A DNA stretch of 23,655 nt from IMG/VR virus record IMGVR_UViG_3300028025_003286, positions 1 through 23,655 of that record; one strand, 5' to 3'. Below are positions 21,021 to 23,655 of this stretch, one piece after another. The notes under the pieces were generated by a model that saw nothing but the letters and a program-made list of their open reading frames with translations, was not told where the DNA came from and searched no databases. The number at the start of each line of letters is the position of its first letter. Positions within the stretch are counted from its first letter, which is position 1. Source of the DNA: a virus. Both the position numbers and the translations under genes were made by a program.

Positions 21021-22909
21021 TGGCTATTCAAAAAATAACTTCGTCTATTGATTATACAAGTAGAGATTTTTTTGCTTTAAGAGAAGACTTAATTACTCGA
21101 ATCCAAACTCGTGTAAACGCTAATGGTAAAACTTGGTCTGCAACTGACCCTGCAGACTTTGGGGTGGCTATCGTTGAGGCGTTTGCTCATATCGGTGACT
21201 TAAATAACTACTACATTGATAGAGTCGCTAACGAAGCGTATCTAAGTACGGCTACGCAAAGGCAAAGCCTTCTAAATATTGCCTCAATGTATGGGTATCA
21301 AGTTTCAGGGTATCGCCAAGCGTTAGTTGATGTTACTTTAACCAACTCGACGGGGGTTGACGTTGTTGTGCCTGAGGGTACTTTGGTTTCAGCAAGTATC
21401 ACTATAACTAACAATGGCTCGGCTACTACATACCAAGAGTATTACACGGTAAACTCTGATGTCACAATTGGTCCTAACGCTTCTGCTTTAGGTGAACTGG
21501 TGCACGGAAAAAATGTTACTGCTGACGCAGTTAATGCTGCTAATGGTGATGACATCTATGACATTCCAGGAGAGAGACTAGCGTACTCTACAGGTCTACC
21601 TAACCAATCATACATTTTAACCAGTAATCAGGTAGTTGACGGTAGTGTAGAGGTTTTTGTCAGAAATGGGGACTCATTTGTTCAGTGGACACAGGTGGAC
21701 AATCTATCTGAGTATGGTCCTCAAGACTTTGTTTACTCGCTCTCTTACAGTGGCACTGACTATGTGTCTGTAAATTTTGGTAATGGAGTTTCAGGTGCTA
21801 TACCTGTGTATGGCGATGACATTAAGGCTCAATACTTTGTTGGTGGTGGACTTATCGGAAACGTTGATAGCGGTACTAACTTTAGAGTTATTAGTGTCCC
21901 TGTTTCGAGCGGTGTTCTACTTGCCAGTATTGTTAACGTCACTATTTCTAACGACGCTGCTGGTTATGGTGGGGAAAACCCTGAGTCTAACGATAGTATC
22001 CGTGCTAATGCACCATCCGCTCTGCGAGTGTCTCAGCGTGCTGTAAGCCTGAATGACTTTAAAAACTTTGCTTTAACAATGTCTGGGGTTGGTAAGGCGG
22101 CGGCGTATGCCTCATCCCCAACTTCTGTGGTGTTATACATTGGTGAGAGTACTACAGACACTTCTCCTGACTATTACCCAGGATTTAATGCCTCCAACAC
22201 AGCGGTAACTTCAAAATGGTCTGACTTAAAAAGTTCTGTTGAAACTGATTTTTCTAATAAAACGCAAATTGGGACTACACTAACAATACTTCCTCCTACA
22301 TACGTCTCTGCAGATGTGGTAGTAGAGTACGTGGCTGAAACAGGGTATTCTGATGCTCAAATTATTACTGCAATCAATTCTGAAGTAGTTTATGGTTACG
22401 GGTACAACTACCTTGACTTTAACCAAAACATTCGCCCTGAAAAATTAGAGCAAAGTCTTAGTGCTATTAACGGCGTTGATTCAGTAAGAATAGTGAAGTT
22501 GTTCAGGACTGGTGGGTCTTCTGCAAGAACTACTCTTATCCCAGCACAAGGCGAATACTTTGTGTTCAAAGATGCTAACACAAAGATTTACCCAATGGCG
22601 AGCCTAAGCAACCTTGTGGTTACTATCGCTAACGGAACAATGCCGTCATTCAATGCTTTGACTAAAACTTATGCGTTTACTAGCACAAGCAGTACTATGA
22701 CATTTACCCCAACCTCCGTGAATACTGTAGCAACTTTGACTTACACCTTCACTAACGGCTCAGGCACAGTTACTGGACCTACCTCTATTACTAGTGGCGT
22801 TGCTTCAGGTTCATTGACTCTAACTACTGGGCTTAACACTATTGCTGTAACTGTAACTTCATCTGATGGTCTCAACACAAACATTTACTACATCAAGGTC
22901 ACTAAGTAA
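21020..22909 (+). CDS. Baseplate J-like (gp6-type) wedge protein with C-terminal cadherin-like domain
   Basis: 629 residues, start in a TAATG overlap. The N-terminus DYTSRDFFALREDLITRI, then TDPADFGVAIVEAFAHIGDLNNYYIDRVANEAYL, TQRQSLLNIASMYGY is the hallmark of baseplate J proteins. FGNGVSG and GGLIGNVDSGT occur in the middle (about 252-286), as does NDSIRANAPSALRVSQRAVSLNDFKNFALTMSGVGKA (325-360). Residues 528-629 are an added beta-sandwich: LSNLVVTIANGTMPSFNALTKTYAFTS, then TGLNTIAVTVTSSDGLNTNIYYIKV, which matches the cadherin-like (PF12733-type) pattern of surface proteins. The main part forms the wedge ring that holds the fibres; the added domain could bind a fibre or a host glycan. Confidence 0.87.
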   Translation: MAIQKITSSIDYTSRDFFALREDLITRIQTRVNANGKTWSATDPADFGVAIVEAFAHIGDLNNYYIDRVANEAYLSTATQRQSLLNIASMYGYQVSGYRQALVDVTLTNSTGVDVVVPEGTLVSASITITNNGSATTYQEYYTVNSDVTIGPNASALGELVHGKNVTADAVNAANGDDIYDIPGERLAYSTGLPNQSYILTSNQVVDGSVEVFVRNGDSFVQWTQVDNLSEYGPQDFVYSLSYSGTDYVSVNFGNGVSGAIPVYGDDIKAQYFVGGGLIGNVDSGTNFRVISVPVSSGVLLASIVNVTISNDAAGYGGENPESNDSIRANAPSALRVSQRAVSLNDFKNFALTMSGVGKAAAYASSPTSVVLYIGESTTDTSPDYYPGFNASNTAVTSKWSDLKSSVETDFSNKTQIGTTLTILPPTYVSADVVVEYVAETGYSDAQIITAINSEVVYGYGYNYLDFNQNIRPEKLEQSLSAINGVDSVRIVKLFRTGGSSARTTLIPAQGEYFVFKDANTKIYPMASLSNLVVTIANGTMPSFNALTKTYAFTSTSSTMTFTPTSVNTVATLTYTFTNGSGTVTGPTSITSGVASGSLTLTTGLNTIAVTVTSSDGLNTNIYYIKVTK

Positions 22910-23628
22910 TGATTAAAGATGAATCTGGTAATCGCCGATTTATTGGTGTTTACCGTGGGGTAGTTGTAGACAACAACGACCCATTAGGTAAAAGCCGTTT
23001 AAGGTTACAAATACCTCAGGTGTTACTGGAAGAAGAAACTGGTTGGGCTTGGGGTGTTTTCCCAAACATTGCCGTTACTCTTCCAGAAATTGGTGATGGT
23101 GTTTTTGTGAGTTTTGAAGGTGGAGACCCATCATTTCCAATTTGGTTGGGGTCGTTTACCCCCGCACCAGTCGTAGTGCCAACTCAAACACGATGGTCTC
23201 CTATATTTCAAGCAACTGGGCTTACTTTTACAGGTACTGGAGCAACCTACCCCACCTATAACAGTTACTATGTGAGATACGGGCAGTTAGTCACATTCAA
23301 TATATCGATTAACTTGACTACAGTAACTAACTTTGGAACAGGCCAGTTTAAAGTAGACCTACCATTTGCACCCATTCCTAGTGCAGCAAATCACTTCTCT
23401 GCGTGGTCATGGGTAGACCCATCACAGCCAGCAGAAGAGTTAAATGGGCATAAACAGTTAATTGCTGACCACATTCCTGGTTCACAGACTATGGACTTTC
23501 ACTGGCTTAAAGAAACAACCGCATCACCAAAGCCGCTTATTGAAAGCATATTAGTTCAAGGAACTCCAGTAACATTTACCACAGCCAGCAAAATGTACGT
23601 AAATGGTACGTACATCTGCGTGGCATAA
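22909..23628 (+). CDS. gp5-like OB-fold spike protein with fibre-like C-terminal domain
   Basis: 239 residues, start in a TAATG overlap. Residues 10-85 have the gp5/gpV OB-fold pattern: GVYRGVVVDNNDPLGKSRLRLQIPQV, then GWAWGVFPN, LPEIGDGVFVSFEGGDPSFPIWLGSF. No lysozyme motif or beta-helix needle follows. Residues 95-239 instead form a domain with W-x-P-I-F, YPTYNSYYVRYGQLVTFNISINLTT, GTGQFKVDLPF and MYVNGTYICV, a pattern found at the C-terminus of phage fibre or capsule-binding proteins. The spike therefore seems to carry a binding tip in place of an enzyme; cell-wall cutting would be left to the M23 domain of the tape measure. The end carries an inverted repeat, and the window ends 27 nt later. 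Confidence 0.8.
   Translation: MIKDESGNRRFIGVYRGVVVDNNDPLGKSRLRLQIPQVLLEEETGWAWGVFPNIAVTLPEIGDGVFVSFEGGDPSFPIWLGSFTPAPVVVPTQTRWSPIFQATGLTFTGTGATYPTYNSYYVRYGQLVTFNISINLTTVTNFGTGQFKVDLPFAPIPSAANHFSAWSWVDPSQPAEELNGHKQLIADHIPGSQTMDFHWLKETTASPKPLIESILVQGTPVTFTTASKMYVNGTYICVA
23593..23615 (+). repeat. 8-bp perfect inverted repeat inside the 3' end of the gp5-like gene
   Basis: ATGTACGT (23593-23600) and ACGTACAT (23608-23615) are exact complements around a 7-nt loop AAATGGT. It codes for MYVNGTYI. It can form an RNA hairpin just before the stop codon. Confidence 0.75.
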
Positions 23629-23642
23629 GCCCTGTAAAACCT

Positions 23643-23655
23643 GCCTAAATAAGGC
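23643..23655 (+). terminator. Possible hairpin at the window edge
   Basis: GCCT (23643-23646) and AGGC (23652-23655) can pair around loop AAATA, 14 nt after the gp5-like stop. The window stops here, so the rest of the stem and any T-run cannot be seen. It may be the start of a terminator for the tail block. Confidence 0.35.

Overview
The window is a stretch of a tailed-phage (Caudoviricetes) genome, or possibly a prophage, with every recognisable gene on the + strand. A contractile-tail (myovirus) virion is clear from a tail sheath gene, a gp19-type tube gene, a tape measure gene, and a baseplate set (LysM/X-type protein, gpD-like hub, gp25-like, gpJ/gp6-like, gp5-like OB protein). Gene packing is very tight, with many 1-nt TAATG or 8-nt ATGGCTAA overlaps. 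Base composition is moderate to low GC. The host cannot be fixed from this sequence. An uncultured freshwater or marine bacterium, perhaps a low-GC actinobacterium, is a guess based on the style of the small proteins and fibres. No integrase, tRNA, CRISPR array or insertion sequence was seen.

Region 1 (1-7098) holds adhesins. It has the tail end of a collagen-like fibre gene, an 899-aa fibre with phage-tail repeats, a 384-aa repeat-stalk protein with a receptor-binding-type C-terminal domain, and a 67-aa acidic protein. Next come a 639-aa protein made of four copies of an ~80-aa module joined by Gly-X-Y linkers, a 201-aa virion or neck-like protein, and a 71-aa mini-fibre.

Region 2 (7101-10301) is a chain of twelve small, mostly very lysine-rich genes, almost all translationally coupled. 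They include a DUF6321-like protein, a DnaJ-type zinc-finger protein, an HNH-like protein and two Cys-cluster mini-proteins. The chain ends at a clear intrinsic terminator, followed by a 10-bp hairpin and a Shine-Dalgarno that can fold into a small hairpin. Most of these genes have no known function, and this is the most likely place for undescribed biology.

Region 3 (10424-14802) is the neck and tail tube module: a small membrane-like protein, an HK97-gp10-like protein, a tail-terminator-like protein, then sheath, tube and a T4_baseplate-like tail-assembly chaperone. The three genes for sheath, tube and chaperone each have an intergenic gap and a strong AAGGAG site, consistent with high expression. 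The chaperone is followed in the +1 frame by an open segment that looks like the C-terminal extension made by programmed frameshifting in G/GT-type chaperones.

Region 4 (14795-23628) has the tape measure with an embedded M23 peptidase, then the baseplate genes in order. Two baseplate proteins carry extra C-terminal domains: a cadherin-like beta-sandwich on the gpJ-like protein and a fibre-like domain on the gp5-like protein. Together regions 3 and 4 encode a complete contractile tail. Region 1 would supply host recognition and region 2 unknown accessory functions. Head and packaging genes are not in the window.
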